Part shown: piece by piece, positions 1 through 6,914 of the stretch
Numbering within the stretch: position 1 is the first letter of the stretch
How the letters are laid out: every line of letters starts with the position of its first letter
Origin: a virus
Reading direction: 5' to 3' (one strand)
Length of the DNA stretch: 53,205 nucleotides
IMG/VR virus record: IMGVR_UViG_3300008261_000396
Span: 1-53,205 of that record
The notes under the pieces: generated by a model
Told to the model about the DNA's origin: nothing
The model's input: only the letters and a program-made list of their open reading frames with translations
The model's database searches: none
Program-made: the position numbers and the translations under genes

Positions 1-14
1 AAAATATATATAAT

Positions 15-524
15 ATGAAAACTAAAAAAATAACTGGTAAAAAATTAGTTAAAGCTCAAAAGGGTATAAGTACATCTCCTGTTAAAAAAATTGATTACAA
101 ATCAGGAAATAAAACTTCATTTGTACAAAAAGATGATAGAGGTACAGCTGTAAGCACATATAAAACAGAAAAGCCTGTAAATAAAAATGAGGTGAGTAAA
201 GCAGGAAGTATAGATCCAAAAAATAATACTGTTAATTCAAGTAGGTCATATAAAGCGGGATCTTATTCAAGTATTCCTAAGTATAAGGTAACTACTTATT
301 CAGACAATAAGCCAACTAGTGTATATAAGAAAGAAATGGATACAACTGGATATGCAGCTGGTAAACCTTCTTTTACAGTTAACACTTATAATAGAGTTTC
401 TGGTAAAGCTCCTGTAAAAAATTCTACAACAGTTAACAGAAGTCAAGCAATGAGTTTATTAAAAAATATGGAGTCTTCAGCAAGTAAAAAAAAGGGAGGT
501 GTTGTAAAATCTAAAAAGAAATAG
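15..524 (+). CDS. Small basic Lys/Ser/Thr-rich protein, probable virion component
   Basis: This 169-residue protein is not assignable to a family by eye. It is strongly basic and low-complexity, dominated by Lys, Ser, Thr and Tyr, with no membrane segment and no Cys. Residues 13-17 read KAQKG, the same A-Q-x-G tag that recurs in the large cargo proteins at 20064-27009. The C-terminus is a Lys-rich tail containing KKGG. The gene ends with TAG and the next starts three bases later, so it belongs to a run of small basic genes (15-1597) ahead of the capsid block. A role in packaging or coating DNA inside the head is inferred from charge and position only. The ATG is preceded by an A/T-rich leader without a Shine-Dalgarno, as expected for Bacteroidota-infecting phages. 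Confidence 0.7.
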   Translation: MKTKKITGKKLVKAQKGISTSPVKKIDYKSGNKTSFVQKDDRGTAVSTYKTEKPVNKNEVSKAGSIDPKNNTVNSSRSYKAGSYSSIPKYKVTTYSDNKPTSVYKKEMDTTGYAAGKPSFTVNTYNRVSGKAPVKNSTTVNRSQAMSLLKNMESSASKKKGGVVKSKKK

Positions 525-526
525 TC

Positions 527-895
527 ATGAAAAAGATGCAAGTAGGTGGTATTAAAACTTATACTGGTACCAAAGGTAAAACTACAACAACAGGAAGTAG
601 TCCTAAAATTACTACTCATAAAGGAAAGAAAGGAAGTACAGAAGTTGTAAATTATTATAGTGATAATGGTAAAGCAGTTAGACATTCAGGTTCAAAAGGT
701 AAGACAGTAATTGATTCTTCAAAAAACTTTAAGGTAAAAGAACATGAAGGTTCTAAAGGAAAAACTCATGTTTTTGAAGATAAAACTGGTAAAACAGTTA
801 ATTACTTTTCAAAAAAGAAAGGTTTAAATTATTTTAAAAATACTGACTCAAAAGGAACTAGTACTTATAAAAAAGGTGGTACAACTAAAAAATAA
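527..895 (+). CDS. Small basic protein with GSKGKT-type internal repeats
   Basis: This 122-residue Lys-rich protein is built from imperfect repeats of about 20 residues centred on G-[STK]-K-G-[KS]-T. I see GTKGKT, GKKGST, GSKGKT twice, then weaker copies, each followed by a beta-prone stretch such as VVNYYSDNGK or HVFEDKTGK. The protein starts MKKMQVGG and ends with KKGG followed by a Lys-rich tail, like its two neighbours. It is preceded by the same TAGTC-ATG junction as the next gene. No family is recognised. The repeated, highly positive sequence suggests nucleic-acid contact or multivalent binding inside the virion, which is inference. Confidence 0.7.
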   Translation: MKKMQVGGIKTYTGTKGKTTTTGSSPKITTHKGKKGSTEVVNYYSDNGKAVRHSGSKGKTVIDSSKNFKVKEHEGSKGKTHVFEDKTGKTVNYFSKKKGLNYFKNTDSKGTSTYKKGGTTKK

Positions 896-901
896 ATAGT
901 C

Positions 902-1294
902 ATGGCAAAGTGTATGAAATGTGGTGGTATGAAATACCAAAAAGGTGGTTCTTCAATGAAAACTACTGTTGGTTCTGCTACACCAAAAGGACAAATATTT
1001 GGAATTCCTAATGGTGGACCTACAGGTCCAAACAAACAAGGGATTGATACAATGAAAAAAGGTGGTTCTAAGTTAACTGCTGTTAAACATTCTTGCCCTC
1101 CTGGTACAGTTAGATCTGCTACTGGTGGATGTGTATCTGAAAGACCAAGTTTTAAAAAAGGTGGTTCTGCTTTTGGTATGCTATCTGTTAAAGCTGGTGT
1201 AGATAAAAACCCTAAAGCTACTGCAGCAGATAGAATAGCTGGTGCTAAAATGAGCAAAAAGAAAATGGGTGGTGCTACTAAAAAGAAGTGCTAA
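902..1294 (+). CDS. Small Gly/Lys/Cys-rich protein, probable virion component
   Basis: This 130-residue protein begins with a CxxC pair (CMKC, residues 4-7). It contains repeated K-x-G-G stretches (YQKGGS, MKKGGS, FKKGGS, KMGGAT) spaced along the chain, a central SCPPG...GGC segment, and a C-terminal block AFGMLSVKAG-DKNP-ADRIAGAK. From memory, that block recurs in small proteins of crAss-like and other environmental phages; this was not checked. It is basic, has no hydrophobic segment, and sits between two other small basic genes. The repeated KxGG could be processing or docking sites shared with the cargo proteins. No enzymatic function is suggested. Confidence 0.7.
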   Translation: MAKCMKCGGMKYQKGGSSMKTTVGSATPKGQIFGIPNGGPTGPNKQGIDTMKKGGSKLTAVKHSCPPGTVRSATGGCVSERPSFKKGGSAFGMLSVKAGVDKNPKATAADRIAGAKMSKKKMGGATKKKC

Positions 1295-1296
1295 TC

Positions 1297-1434
1297 ATGG
1301 CTGAGAAAAAAGATAAGAATTGGATACAGAAAGCAGTTAACCCTAAACATAAGGGTTACTGCACTCCAATGTCCAAACCTACTTGTACACCAAAGAGAAA
1401 AGCTTTGGCTAAGACATTTAAAGCAATGGCTTAA
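1297..1434 (+). CDS. Small basic Cys-containing phage protein (probable 5' part of a frameshifted gene)
   Basis: The ATG at 1297 follows the previous stop by two bases and opens a 45-codon frame ending in TAA at 1432-1434. The product is basic, with the arrangement NWIQKAV-NPKHKGYCTP-TCTPKRKALAKTFK, a pattern I associate with small conserved head-region proteins of crAss-like phages. The codons right after the stop, in the +1 frame, stay open to 1597 and encode an Ala-rich basic tail with no start codon of its own. Removing one T at 1431-1432 would join the two parts into a protein of about 98 residues. So this may be the first part of a longer gene, expressed as a short form, by +1 frameshifting, or broken. 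Confidence 0.55.
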   Translation: MAEKKDKNWIQKAVNPKHKGYCTPMSKPTCTPKRKALAKTFKAMA

Positions 1435-1597
1435 ACCAGTTTCTGATAAAGGTGCTGCTGCAACAACCACAGCTGTAAAAACTCCTGAAAAAGTTAAGAT
1501 ATCCAATAAAGCTAAAGCTACTGGTATTGCTGTTGGTACAGCTGCTGCTGCTGCAGGTATTTATGCAAAAACTAAAAAACATAGATCATTAAAATAA
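1435..1597 (+). other. Out-of-frame coding continuation of the 1297 gene
   Basis: From codon 1436 this stretch reads as 53 sense codons ending in TAA at 1595-1597, just before the next gene at 1604. The translation is coding-like: a Lys/Thr linker, then GIAVGTAAAAAGIYA, which could be a short hydrophobic helix, and a basic tail. There is no ATG, GTG or TTG start in this frame, which is offset by +1 from the 1297 gene. Translation would need a +1 shift at the GCT-TAA-A junction, or the base string contains a one-base indel. The junction loosely resembles the layout of the prfB +1 site (a weak codon followed by a stop), but it has no upstream Shine-Dalgarno-like stimulator. Confidence 0.45.
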
Positions 1598-1603
1598 AAT
1601 GTA

Positions 1604-2302
1604 ATGTTAAACAGTACTATTGAAATAAAAGTAAAACAAAGGCTGAACAAGTTAGATAGCCAAGATTATGACAACATCCAATGTTGGCAAATAGTTGAGG
1701 CATTTAATAAAGCTCAGGTAGAGTGGGTAAGAAGACAGCTTCATGGATTAAACCTTGTTAAGGAAGGTGATGAACAATCTAATAGAAGAAAGGATGACCT
1801 ACAAGTTTTACTTACTACAACTCAATTGACTCCTAACAATAAACAATTTTTTTATGCTGCTCCATTACCTCCTGATTATTTAGCATGGAAAAGAGTTGAT
1901 CTTACTGGTGGTAAAGACTGCTGTAATGATCGGAGAATGATGGTTTATCTTACAGAAGAATCTAATGTATCTGAACTTTTAAGAGATAAAGCAAAGCAAC
2001 CAAGTTTTGAATGGGGAGAAACCTTTGCTACATTGAGTAATAACAATGTGAATGTTTATACTAATGGAGATTTTACTATAGGAGGATTCTCATTAATATA
2101 TTATAGACAACCAAGAAGAGTAGAATTTTTAAATTGCTCAGATCCTTATACTAATGCAATCACAGCTGCTGATGTAACATGTGAGTTTAAAGATGATATA
2201 ATTGAATTAATAATTGATGATGCTACAGCTATAATAGCAGGAGATATTGAATCCACAAATCAATACGGAAGAAATTCTCAATCATCAGAAAAAAATAACT
2301 AA
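1604..2302 (+). CDS. Conserved crAss-like structural protein, possible connector/adaptor
   Basis: This 232-residue protein has an N-terminal helical part (KVKQRLNKLDSQDYDN, ECWQIVEAFNKAQ-like, EWVRRQLHG) and a central mixed alpha/beta part with PSFEWGETFATL and YTNGDFTIGGF. It closes with an acidic helical segment, CEFKDDIIELIIDDATAIIAGDIE, followed by N-Q-rich residues. The pattern of aromatic and RRQLHG residues matches, from memory, a protein encoded near the capsid gene in many crAss-like phages. Helix-sheet-helix proteins at this position often join portal and neck. No enzyme motif is visible. It ends two bases before the Dps-like gene, so the two are surely co-transcribed. The exact virion position is unknown. 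Confidence 0.65.
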   Translation: MLNSTIEIKVKQRLNKLDSQDYDNIQCWQIVEAFNKAQVEWVRRQLHGLNLVKEGDEQSNRRKDDLQVLLTTTQLTPNNKQFFYAAPLPPDYLAWKRVDLTGGKDCCNDRRMMVYLTEESNVSELLRDKAKQPSFEWGETFATLSNNNVNVYTNGDFTIGGFSLIYYRQPRRVEFLNCSDPYTNAITAADVTCEFKDDIIELIIDDATAIIAGDIESTNQYGRNSQSSEKNN

Positions 2303-2304
2303 CA

Positions 2305-2760
2305 ATGCAAAGAATGTTAAAAAGACCTACTGAGGTCATGAAAAAATCTGGAGAATATGCTGCGGCACCTGCAGGTGGAAATGTAGATTCTCTTACATCA
2401 GCTTGTGTAACTGAATTAATGAATGCTGCTCAAAGCTTTCATAAGTTACATTTAAAAATAACAGGTACAGGTTCATATGCTGCACACAAAGCACTTAATG
2501 AATTGTATGATGCATTACCTGGTCATGCTGATGATTTAGCGGAAGGTTTCCAAGGTGCTACTGAAAAGCTATTAAGCTATACAGATGTGGCTCCAAGAAA
2601 ACTTGATTCAGTTACAGATGCTGTAGATTATTTAAAAGATATGTGTGATATGGTGTGTAAATTACAAGACAAGATGCCATACTCAGAGATTGTTAATGAT
2701 CTTGACACAATCAAGTCTACAATGAATTCTGCTAAATATAAATTACTTTTCTTGAAATAA
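2305..2760 (+). CDS. Dps/ferritin-like four-helix protein with intact ferroxidase-type ligands
   Basis: This 151-residue helical protein has a central LHLKITGTGSYAAHKALNEL segment that closely resembles the Dps signature (LHW-x-VKG-x-x-FFALH-x-x-F-x-E-L). The residues corresponding to the E. coli Dps di-iron site (H51, H63, D78, E82) are all present with identical spacing: H49, H61, D76 and E80. Dps proteins bind DNA and oxidise Fe(II) with peroxide. Some crAss-like proteins of this kind are grouped as DUF5856, to which I would tentatively assign this. The N-terminal 28 residues are basic, then Ala-rich, like the DNA-binding tail of Dps. It sits two genes before the probable capsid gene, so it may act in the virion or protect phage DNA from oxidation. 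The fold is inferred, not tested. Confidence 0.7.
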   Translation: MQRMLKRPTEVMKKSGEYAAAPAGGNVDSLTSACVTELMNAAQSFHKLHLKITGTGSYAAHKALNELYDALPGHADDLAEGFQGATEKLLSYTDVAPRKLDSVTDAVDYLKDMCDMVCKLQDKMPYSEIVNDLDTIKSTMNSAKYKLLFLK

Positions 2761-2784
2761 TTTTGATTTTATAAAATCTTTCAC

Positions 2785-2792
2785 TATATTAT
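2785..2792 (+). promoter_or_regulatory. TATATTAT motif upstream of the capsid gene
   Basis: The spacer 2761-2826 holds TATATTAT after a T-rich stretch, 34 bases before the capsid ATG. The same octamer lies in three other spacers (6891, 12012, 24244). It is a candidate -10-like or phage promoter element. Base composition alone yields this word often, and it also occurs inside genes, so support is moderate. Confidence 0.35.
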
Positions 2793-2826
2793 ATAGTATT
2801 TATTTATTAACTAAAACAAAACAAAA

Positions 2827-4407
2827 ATGAGTTATTTTAATCATGCGTTTCAAAAATCCTTTGTAGGAGTGAATGCTGCTTCTCCTAGTACGCAAGGGTA
2901 CACCGCTTTAAATCAGGGTGTATTAGGAACAACAGGAAACATTTTGGCTACAGGTCAATTTGCTTTTGTTAATCCTAAAGACTGGAAAGTTCAACCAACT
3001 ACATTTAGTGGAACAGGATGTTGTCCATTAATTTTGGCTTCTGGTTCATTGTTTGCAAATGACAAAATTGGACCATTCCACGGAGGATACAAAGAGTCTA
3101 ACAAGTCTAAAGAAATTAATCCTAAGTATGTAAGCAAGTTTTACTTTGCTCCTGCATGTGATGCACAAAGCAATGTAATCCATGTTGGATACACTCCATA
3201 CACAGATGATCAAGTATTAGCACTTACAATTGCTGGTGCAGGTTCAAACATTGTAGATGGTGTTTATAATCAAGTTGCTTTTTCAGGAGGTTCAGGTTCT
3301 GGATTTATTGCTAAAGTTACTGTAGTAGGTGGTGTTGTTACTGTAGTAGAAATTGTTAATGGTGGTACTGGTTATGTAGCTGGTGATACTTTAACTGCTG
3401 TAGCTGGTGAATTACAAGATAATGGTAGTGGTATTACACAACCAACATTAAGTGTAACTACTGCTGGTGCTAATCCTGCTTGTCAAAAAGATTTCTTATG
3501 TGATGAAACTTATAACTTACGTTTAGATGTTAAAGGTTCTCCAGCACTAAGATTCTTAAATCACAATGCTTACTTGACATTAACTGCTTACACAGGATGT
3601 TGTCCAGCTGGTTCAATTACACCAACACCAGTAGATGCTACTGAGGTATATATTAAATGGGCTCAACAAATTGTTGATTCTCCATTAATCTCTCCATTTA
3701 TCTTACCGGTAGTTACTGCTGAAAACAACTCATTATGGTACAAACCAGGAACAGATACGTCTGTATTGACTCCTCCTGCAGGTTACACAATTGGTGGTAC
3801 TTGGGATAAATATGTATCTCCTGGACATGTTGCTGGTCAATATGCTGGTATCACTTTCTTTGGTGCTTATGTAGATACTAAATTTGGTGATTGTACTTTC
3901 CAAGTTTCTGACTTCTATGAAAAAGAGCCAGTAAGATTATATGCTTCTGAAGTTGATTTAAATGGTGATCCATGTGCTTTCAGCGGATTGTGTGTAATTA
4001 CTGAGTGTCAAGGAAGACAAGCTAATGGTTTAGGTGAAACTGTATTGAGAGATGTAATTCTTTCTGAAAGATATAACCAAAACTTCTTCCATTCTGATTT
4101 CCGTATCCGTGAGATTACTCAAGGAAACCAAATCTTGAATGCAATTAGCAGATCTGCTTCTTACAACAGATTCTATATCCAACACCATGTTCCACGTTTT
4201 AATAATGCATCTAGTACTTTTGATGATGATCAATACTTATTAGAAGTTATTGTTGCTGACACAGTAAATCCAACAGATGGTGCTCAAGGTCAAGCATTTA
4301 CTACATTTGTTAATGACTGGTTGAATGCTTGTGGAAATAACTGTGGAGGTTTGGAAACATTTGAATGTGTAACAGCATGTACTCCTGTTATTGATATCCC
4401 TGCATAA
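2827..4407 (+). CDS. Probable major capsid protein with an inserted beta-rich domain
   Basis: This 526-residue structural protein has no enzyme motif. Residues about 133-212 form a beta-rich Gly/Val/Thr insertion with the pattern GGxGSGFIAKVTVVGG...VNGGTGYVAGDTLT, a surface domain type common in phage capsid and tail proteins. The rest (FNHAFQKSF, IREITQGNQILNAIS, EVIVADTVNP) is compatible with an HK97-type capsid subunit, but the fold is not readable from motifs. Evidence for the capsid role is the size, the position between head genes, its own spacer and a strong terminator right behind it, as expected for the most abundant product. It carries 15 cysteines, including two CC pairs and a C-terminal cluster of four, which is unusual for a capsid assembled in the cytoplasm. 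An alternative is another abundant head or sheath-like protein. Confidence 0.6.
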   Translation: MSYFNHAFQKSFVGVNAASPSTQGYTALNQGVLGTTGNILATGQFAFVNPKDWKVQPTTFSGTGCCPLILASGSLFANDKIGPFHGGYKESNKSKEINPKYVSKFYFAPACDAQSNVIHVGYTPYTDDQVLALTIAGAGSNIVDGVYNQVAFSGGSGSGFIAKVTVVGGVVTVVEIVNGGTGYVAGDTLTAVAGELQDNGSGITQPTLSVTTAGANPACQKDFLCDETYNLRLDVKGSPALRFLNHNAYLTLTAYTGCCPAGSITPTPVDATEVYIKWAQQIVDSPLISPFILPVVTAENNSLWYKPGTDTSVLTPPAGYTIGGTWDKYVSPGHVAGQYAGITFFGAYVDTKFGDCTFQVSDFYEKEPVRLYASEVDLNGDPCAFSGLCVITECQGRQANGLGETVLRDVILSERYNQNFFHSDFRIREITQGNQILNAISRSASYNRFYIQHHVPRFNNASSTFDDDQYLLEVIVADTVNPTDGAQGQAFTTFVNDWLNACGNNCGGLETFECVTACTPVIDIPA

Positions 4408-4432
4408 TTTAATTAAATTATACAACAACTTT

Positions 4433-4471
4433 AAAGGAGAGTGAGAGTTTCAAACTCTTCTCTCCTTTTTT
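4433..4471 (+). terminator. Rho-independent terminator after the capsid gene
   Basis: AAAGGAGAG (4433-4441) pairs with CTCTCCTTT (4460-4468). Inside it AGAGT (4444-4448) pairs with ACTCT (4454-4458) around a five-base loop, and a T run follows to 4471. It lies 25 bases behind the capsid stop and 14 bases before the next gene. Confidence 0.85.
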
Positions 4472-4484
4472 ATTTAAAGATCCT

Positions 4485-5054
4485 ATGGCAAATCATGTAT
4501 TAAGTTTAGAAGTCCCAACTGTCATGAACACTTGTATATTAAAGATATTTGATGCAAGTGTATATCAGACTAGTAACCCAAATATTCCAATACTGTGTCC
4601 TACATTGACAATAACAGTACCTGGATTCGCACACTCTATAAATATCTCAGGAACTAAAGCTGATGATTTTGTAGCATATGGGCACACAACTATAACTGCT
4701 TGTGATTTAGGATTGCAAGTAACAGATTGTGGAAGTAAATTTGGTGATATTCCTGATGGAATATACATCCTTAAATACAGTGTATCTCCAAACAACCAAG
4801 TGTATGTTGAGTATAATCATATGAGAATTACTAAAGCATTAAACAAGTATGAAAAAGTTTTATGTAATGTTGAAGTAGCTGCATGTGATCCTCCATACAA
4901 GATTAAAGAAAAACTTGAAAGATTAAGATTGATTAAAATGTACTTGGAAGCTGCTAAAGCTAAAGTAGAATTTTGTCATGAACCACAAAAAGGTATGTCA
5001 TTGTATAACTATGCAATGAAACTTTTGAATAAATTTGAATGTAAAAATTGTTAA
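4485..5054 (+). CDS. Conserved virion protein: Ig-like N-domain and helical C-domain
   Basis: This 189-residue protein has two halves. Residues 1 to about 115 are beta-rich and Cys-containing, with PDGIYILKYSVSPNNQVYVE resembling the last strands of an Ig-like fold. Residues about 120-189 are helical and charged (EKLERLRLIKMYLEAAKAK), followed by a CHEPQKGMSLYNYAMKLL segment and a C-terminal CKNC. From memory this two-part layout recurs in crAss-like phages next to the capsid gene. It is the first gene after the capsid terminator, so expression depends on read-through or a local promoter. A role in capsid decoration or fibre attachment is inferred from position. Confidence 0.6.
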   Translation: MANHVLSLEVPTVMNTCILKIFDASVYQTSNPNIPILCPTLTITVPGFAHSINISGTKADDFVAYGHTTITACDLGLQVTDCGSKFGDIPDGIYILKYSVSPNNQVYVEYNHMRITKALNKYEKVLCNVEVAACDPPYKIKEKLERLRLIKMYLEAAKAKVEFCHEPQKGMSLYNYAMKLLNKFECKNC

Positions 5055-5071
5055 ACTAAAAACCAATAACT

Positions 5072-5284
5072 ATGACTTGTTCAAATTGTAATGCCAGACT
5101 ATCATGTGGATGCCAAAGAAAAACTGCATCTGACGGAAAAGCTTGCTGTAGTAATTGTATTGCAGCATATGAAAATAAACTTGCTCCTAGAGTACAAGCT
5201 AAACCAGCATTAGGTAAATTTACTACTCATGCTAATCCATCTGTATGGGGAGCTAACAGATACGTACAAACTACAAAAAAATAA
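5072..5284 (+). CDS. Small Cys-rich (probable zinc-binding) protein
   Basis: This 70-residue protein starts MTCSNCNARLSCGC and continues with ACCSNC, giving pairs CxxC, CxC and CxxC within the first 30 residues, then a basic C-terminal tail ending QTTKK. The spacing fits a small zinc ribbon or knuckle with one or two metal sites. The N-terminal segment followed by ASDGKACCSNC is, from memory, a conserved small protein of crAss-like phages with no assigned function. The gene is tightly coupled to its neighbours (17 bases upstream, 3 downstream). It could be a structural zinc protein of the capsid surface or an assembly factor. Confidence 0.65.
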   Translation: MTCSNCNARLSCGCQRKTASDGKACCSNCIAAYENKLAPRVQAKPALGKFTTHANPSVWGANRYVQTTKK

Positions 5285-5287
5285 ATT

Positions 5288-6880
5288 ATGGTTGCTATAC
5301 CACCTAAGTGTTATATATTATATCCTGTAAGAGATAATGATGCTCCAATAAGAGATGAAGTACTTTATTACAGCTCATTTGATATAATAGATTCAAATTT
5401 TTATGTAATTGATGTTTACATTAATGGTACATCATACCAAGGGACATTTTATTTAACACTTAGTTCAACTGCTTGTCCAGCTGAAACAGTTGATGCTACA
5501 ATAATAGATGAAGGTAATGCAACTCCTTATTGTTACTACATAACAAATGGATCTGTAACTTATGTAAATGAAAGTAATAATCTTACAAATGCTGCTGCAC
5601 CAACTCATGTATGTAGTAAAACAACTCCTCAAGTTAGTACTACTGGTCCAACACCAACTATAGAATTTAATGGTGAATGTCAATCTGGGATTCCTTGTGG
5701 TAGTGAACCAGCATGTTATTTATTAACTAATTGTGCAGATCCAACAGAAGTAATTCAATCTAAATCAACAGCTTTACTTCCATATTATGCTGCTAATGAA
5801 GTTGTTACTTTATCGGGTTATGAAGGTTGCTGGTCTATTGATAAAGCAGAAAATATAGAAGATTGTGATTGTGCTGTATCAGTAGTAGTAACAAAATCTT
5901 ACGGTGATTGTACAGAATGTTTACCAGTTATAGCATATAGACTTACCAACTGTTCTGACGGTAGTGTTAAGTTTACGGAAGATGATTTATCTCAGTATGT
6001 TGGTAAAACAGTTAAAACAGATTGTGAAGGTTGTTGGACAGTAGACCAAATTAATATTAAACCACCCACAGCAGAAACTATTACTGTTGTACAAGAATAT
6101 GAAGACTGTGTAGTATGCTTACGTAAATACTGGTTGCTATCAGATTGTAATGGTTCAGTTGCTCCAATTATTACCTATACTGATATGACTCAGTATGAGG
6201 GTCAAATAATTAAGATAACTAATAATGATACATGCTGGAATGTTGAACCAACTGATCTAACATACAATCCACTTGAAGTAGAAGTGTTTGGTACATATGT
6301 TGATTGTTTTACATGTGGTCCAATTTTAGATTGTAATTGTATAAGATTAACAAATGATTCAGCAGAAACTAAGACTTATACATACGAAGGTTGTTATACT
6401 CCAAGTAACACTGCACCACTTATTTTAACTATTACATTAGAGCCTAATGAGAGTAGTGATAAAATGTGTATTGCAAGATTTATCACAGTTTTAGAATCAA
6501 CTGATATAGTAGATCAATATGGAGCGTGTGTTGAAAATCCAAATCTTGTTACAACAGGTGCAACACCATTTTTTGATTTACCTCCTTTTGTTTGCCCAAC
6601 TGTTTTTACAGGTAGAGCTGTAACACCAGGATACACTGTACCAGCATGTTCTATAGAAAAGTATGAGTCAATAAGCTGTAAAGCTTCTGAGATATTATAC
6701 AAGCAAGTATTACAGCAAAGATATGGTATCAATAACTGTTGCCCGGAAGAAGATGAAATATGGTTGATAAGAAAAGAATTACTTGATCTTGCAGCTATGA
6801 GAGATGTAAACTACAATTGTGAACCTATATCTGCATGTTGTGCACCAGCACAATGTGGATGTAGCACTTGTGGAAGTTAA
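5288..6880 (+). CDS. Cys-rich repeat protein, probable head decoration/fibre protein
   Basis: This 530-residue protein has 38 cysteines. It contains at least three related units of roughly 65-75 residues starting near residues 143, 217 and 281, with a weaker fourth near 350. Each reads approximately Y-x-L-x-x-C, an acidic linker, L-x-x-Y-x-G-x-x-[VI], C-W, then Y-x-D-C-x-x-C. The last 30 residues form a dense Cys cluster (CCAPAQCGCSTCGS). No signal peptide or membrane segment is present, so if disulfides form they do so after release from the cell; alternatively the pairs bind metal. It lies in the block of capsid-surface genes. Homologous repeat proteins are known in other crAss-like phages, but I cannot assign a precise role. 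Confidence 0.6.
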   Translation: MVAIPPKCYILYPVRDNDAPIRDEVLYYSSFDIIDSNFYVIDVYINGTSYQGTFYLTLSSTACPAETVDATIIDEGNATPYCYYITNGSVTYVNESNNLTNAAAPTHVCSKTTPQVSTTGPTPTIEFNGECQSGIPCGSEPACYLLTNCADPTEVIQSKSTALLPYYAANEVVTLSGYEGCWSIDKAENIEDCDCAVSVVVTKSYGDCTECLPVIAYRLTNCSDGSVKFTEDDLSQYVGKTVKTDCEGCWTVDQINIKPPTAETITVVQEYEDCVVCLRKYWLLSDCNGSVAPIITYTDMTQYEGQIIKITNNDTCWNVEPTDLTYNPLEVEVFGTYVDCFTCGPILDCNCIRLTNDSAETKTYTYEGCYTPSNTAPLILTITLEPNESSDKMCIARFITVLESTDIVDQYGACVENPNLVTTGATPFFDLPPFVCPTVFTGRAVTPGYTVPACSIEKYESISCKASEILYKQVLQQRYGINNCCPEEDEIWLIRKELLDLAAMRDVNYNCEPISACCAPAQCGCSTCGS

Positions 6881-6890
6881 GATTTTTTTG

Positions 6891-6898
6891 TATATTAT
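6891..6898 (+). promoter_or_regulatory. TATATTAT motif upstream of the fibre gene
   Basis: TATATTAT directly follows a T7 run in the 34-base spacer 6881-6914 and ends 16 bases before the ATG at 6915. It is one of four spacer copies of the octamer. A promoter role is inferred from repetition and position. Confidence 0.35.
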
Positions 6899-6914
6899 AT
6901 TAATAAGTAAAACT

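Noticed and set aside
865-1257. 130-codon minus-strand frame over the Gly/Lys-rich gene
   Set aside because: Hydrophobic Pro/Phe/Leu content is the complement of repeated KGG codons. The + strand gene fits the operon spacing.
6819-6914. Upstream in-frame start for the fibre gene
   Set aside because: It would overlap the 5288 gene by 62 bases, reads as Cys-poor noise, and the ATG at 6915 sits behind a TATATTAT spacer and begins a conserved-looking sequence.
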